7,760 nt of DNA, from NCBI GenBank assembly GCA_002424525.1, contig DIKJ01000258.1, positions 1 to 7,760 on the forward strand, given 5' to 3'. A program made the translations under genes and the position numbers. This document shows positions 5,693 to 7,760 of the stretch, one piece after another (the stretch's first letter is position 1; every line of letters begins with the position of its first letter). Under the pieces are notes generated by a model. The model saw nothing but the letters and a program-made list of their open reading frames with translations, was not told the DNA's origin and ran no database searches. Source of the DNA: Bacteroidales bacterium UBA5621 (GTDB lineage: Bacteria; Bacteroidota; Bacteroidia; Bacteroidales; VadinHA17).

Positions 5693-6568
5693 TCAATTCT
5701 TCACGATGTACCGGTCCTCCAGGTATTGTAACCATCTCAGGTACTCCGGGTAATTAGCGAGATCTCTTGCTACCGAAATGAACTCCTCATAAGTAATACC
5801 CATGAATAATTCCTCCCTCCCGTAGCTGAGCATCTTTGAAATGACAGGAACCAGATTTCTAAAATGATCGTTACCTTCCGGGTACAAAATAATTGACGTA
5901 AAGTGTTCAAATATAGAATCCTCCTTATCCATCCTTGTCATAGATACGCCAAGAAGTAGATTACGCCATGCCTGTCGAAATTCATCAGTCGGTAGTTGAT
6001 CTAAATACTCTTCTTTAAAAAGATTATGCTTCCGTGTAAGCCTGTTGTATATCGAGTTAGGGTCCTGCACCTCCCTTGCCTCTTTTGAGTTCTCTTTCAG
6101 TTCGTATGCGCCCTCCGTATACTTCACCTCAATGCCAAGTATACCTCGGGTACCATCTATATGGTTAAATTCAACGTAAACATCAAATGATGTCCTGTCC
6201 TTTAACGCTTTTTCTGGATCGGGAGCATGCTCAATTTTGATGAGGATTATTTCACCTATTACACCACACATGAACTTATTAATCACATCACGGGCGTATT
6301 TCAGGTCATTTGCGAGAGGTACGAAGAAGTTGAAGGGTATGTGCTCACTTCGTAGCATATTCCCGTAGCAGGCTTTATTGTGCTCAAAATTAGGGTACCT
6401 GACACGAGCAGCTTTCAGGATATTACATCCTTCGAAGAAAATTAACCCACGACGAGCATCAGCATCACTAAGATGGTATTCCTGGTCACCTTTACCAGCC
6501 TTCAGAACCTCTTCCCTGAATCGAATCTGATGCTGTCTTGCACGTGCTTTAAAACCTATTAGGGACAT
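5693..6568 (-). CDS. PD-(D/E)XK nuclease, probable restriction endonuclease (resembles PGN_0703-like family)
   Basis: The product has 291 residues. The nuclease core is around 125-152: FDVYVEF with Asp129, then GILGIEVKYTE with Glu147-Val-Lys149, the D...ExK pattern that coordinates magnesium and cuts DNA. Other distinctive stretches are NMLRSEHIPFNFFVPL (70-85), DVINKFMCGVIGEIILIKIEH (94-114, with Glu106 a possible further catalytic acid), and RQAWRNLLLGVSM (198-210). From memory this fits the PGN_0703-like putative restriction endonucleases named after a Porphyromonas gingivalis protein; that family name is less sure than the nuclease fold. It lies 59 bases downstream of the specificity gene on the same strand, so the two probably form one restriction cassette. 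It has no membrane or secretion signal and should act in the cytoplasm on unmodified foreign DNA. The start at 6568 has no clear ribosome binding site. Confidence 0.75.
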   Translation of the reverse strand: MSLIGFKARARQHQIRFREEVLKAGKGDQEYHLSDADARRGLIFFEGCNILKAARVRYPNFEHNKACYGNMLRSEHIPFNFFVPLANDLKYARDVINKFMCGVIGEIILIKIEHAPDPEKALKDRTSFDVYVEFNHIDGTRGILGIEVKYTEGAYELKENSKEAREVQDPNSIYNRLTRKHNLFKEEYLDQLPTDEFRQAWRNLLLGVSMTRMDKEDSIFEHFTSIILYPEGNDHFRNLVPVISKMLSYGREELFMGITYEEFISVARDLANYPEYLRWLQYLEDRYIVKN

Positions 6569-6627
6569 ATCTTACTTATTAGGTTGCATTCAATATAGAC
6601 ATCACAAGCCCGATCCCTATTGGACTA

Positions 6628-7623
6628 TCATTCCCCCCACACTTTCGCTATCCGGTCTTTGATCTTTTGCCCGAATAAATCAATTAAAAGCTTGTTAGCA
6701 ATGATAAGTTGCTCCTCTTGTTCAATTTTCTTGACTATTTGATCTTGAATCTCTTTCGATGGAATGGGTGCTTGAATGCTTGTAACCGTTTTTTGGGAGA
6801 TTGATGGCTGTCCTCCAACCTTGGAATATTGATTAAAATTTAACTGCCGTAGGATTTGCGCTAAATATTTGATATTGACTTCTTTTAAGAAGTTTGTAAC
6901 AAAAAGCCCATTATCAGTTATCCAAGACTTCGATTCTGTTATATGGATAGAACCGCAATATGCACCTACCCGCCCTATTACAATAGTTGGCTCATCTACT
7001 AAAAATTGATCATGATATCCGTTTATCCCATTACCACCATAGACCGGGAACGGACCCTTTGTCATATTCTGCGTAGTTAATCCGCTTCCACTGGAGAGTT
7101 TAATTACATCTGCTAACTCCACCATCTCCCACTCTGGATCAATATCAATCCGAGGCTTGTAGTTCTCTACCACCTGCTTTGCACCATCAATGATCTTCTG
7201 GTAGCTACCAATCTCCGATACAATCTCTTCCTGGACAGGGAGCGGTGGTAGAGGAATCTGAATTTTCTCAATCTGCGCTTTAGTAATGCTATCAAAAACA
7301 GCACCACCAGAGCCCTTTATCTCCCCTTCTTTGTATCTTAAAAGGTAAAATAGGTACTCTTTCATAACGATCCCCTTTGCCCTAATCGCGGCTAAGCCAC
7401 GACCAATGCAGATATGATTGGTCGCAAAATTAACTGGACCCACGGGTGCTCTTACTGACATCAGAATATCACCTTTAATAGCTTCCTTGGTTATTGAGGT
7501 AGTCCATTTCTGTGGTGCTCCTAAGTGCCATTCACCAAATTCTGTTTTACCTTGATAAAATGGCATACCTTCACCATGTTCATTATAATATTTCCCATCT
7601 GGTGATTGACCGGCAATGTGAAA
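6628..7623 (-). pseudogene. hsdS: Type I-style DNA specificity (HsdS-like) region, 5' end lost to an insertion sequence
   Basis: About 331 residues remain. The first target-recognition domain starts abruptly at IAGQSPDGKYYNEHG, with MPFYQGKTEFGEW and SITKAQIEKIQIPLPPLPVQ marking its extent. The central conserved helix follows (QEEIVSEIGSYQKIIDGAKQ), then the linker KPRIDIDPEWEMVEL. The second domain runs from about SSGSGLTTQNM through GGNGINGYHDQF, IGRVGAYCGSIH and SKVGGQPSISQ to the distal helix near the C-terminus (VKKIEQEEQLIIANKLLIDLFGQ). Such proteins choose the DNA sequence that the methylase and nuclease act on. The frame stays open into the insertion sequence up to an ATG at 7752, but that N-terminus is antisense transposase sequence and unlike HsdS. 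The first genuine ATG is at the Met of MPFYQG (7564-7566), inside the first domain. The linker also resembles methylase-specificity fusions, so an upstream HsdM part may lie beyond the insertion. Confidence 0.8.
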
Positions 7624-7641
7624 TGGCCCCTTAAGATTTCG

Positions 7642-7688
7642 GACATAATTATAGTTTAATATCAGTAATAAAGTATTATAATTATGTC
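7642..7688 (+). promoter_or_regulatory. 12-base perfect inverted repeat enclosing the transposase start codon
   Basis: GACATAATTATA (7642-7653) and TATAATTATGTC (7677-7688) are exact reverse complements separated by 23 bases, with flanking G-T pairs that could lengthen the stem. The ATG at 7684-7686 is within the right arm. In an RNA that reads in from outside the element, this hairpin would hide the start of the transposase gene, a known protective device in several insertion sequences. Confidence 0.5.
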
Positions 7689-7760
7689 TATGGAAAAGAG
7701 AACATTCACAAAAGAAAAGAAGCTTGAGATCCTGAAAGAGGCAACGGCTCATGGAGTAAC
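7684..7760 (+). CDS. Transposase N-terminus (IS3-type OrfA, helix-turn-helix), cut by window edge
   Basis: Only 25 codons are visible. They read MSMEKRTFTKEKKLEILKEA and then TAHGV. The KRTFTKEKKLEILKEA stretch is the start of the Tnp_1-type helix-turn-helix domain (PF01527) of IS3-family OrfA proteins, which bind the element's terminal repeats. Two in-frame starts are possible, at 7684 and 7690; the first lies inside the inverted repeat and the second just after it. No Shine-Dalgarno sequence is present. Other transposase families with a similar N-terminal helix-turn-helix cannot be excluded from so short a piece. Confidence 0.65.
   Translation, partial: MSMEKRTFTKEKKLEILKEATAHGV

Larger units (their letters stand above)
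7624..7760 (+). mobile_element. Left end of an insertion sequence, probably IS3 family
   Basis: HsdS similarity stops between 7615 and 7623, and a different gene on the opposite strand starts within 70 bases. The sequence TGGCCCCTTAAGATTTCGG from 7624 has the look of an IS3-family terminal inverted repeat (begins with TG), but the matching right end and the target duplication lie outside the window, so the exact boundary (about 7618-7626) is an estimate. The element continues past the right edge. Confidence 0.65.

Noticed and set aside
7677..7682. TATAAT as a -10 box for the transposase
   Set aside because: It lies one base from the first ATG, too close to drive that start, and the classical -10 sequence is not the Bacteroidetes consensus; it is better explained as part of the inverted repeat.
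7624..7752. Start of the HsdS frame at 7752
   Set aside because: The first 43 residues are the antisense of the transposase gene and insertion-sequence end, with no similarity to HsdS N-termini.

Overview
The window looks like a Bacteroidota (Bacteroidetes) chromosome. The evidence is a near-perfect Bacteroidetes-type promoter (TTTG, 19 bases, TAACTTTG) in front of a toxin-antitoxin pair, the absence of convincing Shine-Dalgarno sequences before most genes, a Bacteroidetes-style tyrosine integrase, and a restriction nuclease resembling a family known from Porphyromonas. The species cannot be named from the sequence.

The left part (1 to about 4195) reads as ordinary chromosome. It holds a secreted CotH-kinase-like protein that runs off the left edge (minus strand), a divergent GNAT acetyltransferase, a convergent DUF302 protein, and a divergent exported serine hydrolase of the class C beta-lactamase fold. 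A MazE/MazF toxin-antitoxin operon follows, with its own promoter, a palindromic operator candidate and a terminator.

From 4197 to 4396 there is a mosaic of tRNA-derived sequence. The 3' half of a tRNA-Gln(UUG), nucleotides 27 to 73, lies on the minus strand at 4350-4396 and is followed by a terminator hairpin. The last bases of the tRNA plus the hairpin occur a second time 129 bases further left (36 of 37 bases identical). The tRNA 5' half is absent. Immediately to the right is a tyrosine recombinase gene. This is the arrangement expected at one end of an integrative element that used a tRNA-Gln gene as its attachment site. The element should continue to the right of 4396, with a complete tRNA-Gln at its far end outside the window.

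The cargo visible in the window is a minus-strand restriction cassette. It consists of a type I-style DNA specificity region with two target-recognition domains, followed by a small PD-(D/E)XK nuclease whose stop codon abuts that of the integrase. The specificity gene has lost its 5' end to an insertion sequence that begins near 7624 and runs off the right edge. The first 25 codons of that element's transposase resemble an IS3-family OrfA. The transposase start codon lies inside one arm of a perfect 12-base inverted repeat, which suggests translational control of transposition.

No entirely new system can be claimed. The best leads are the tRNA-Gln integration hotspot with a probable older scar, the pairing of a specificity (or methylase-specificity) protein with an unusual nuclease, and its interruption by the insertion sequence.
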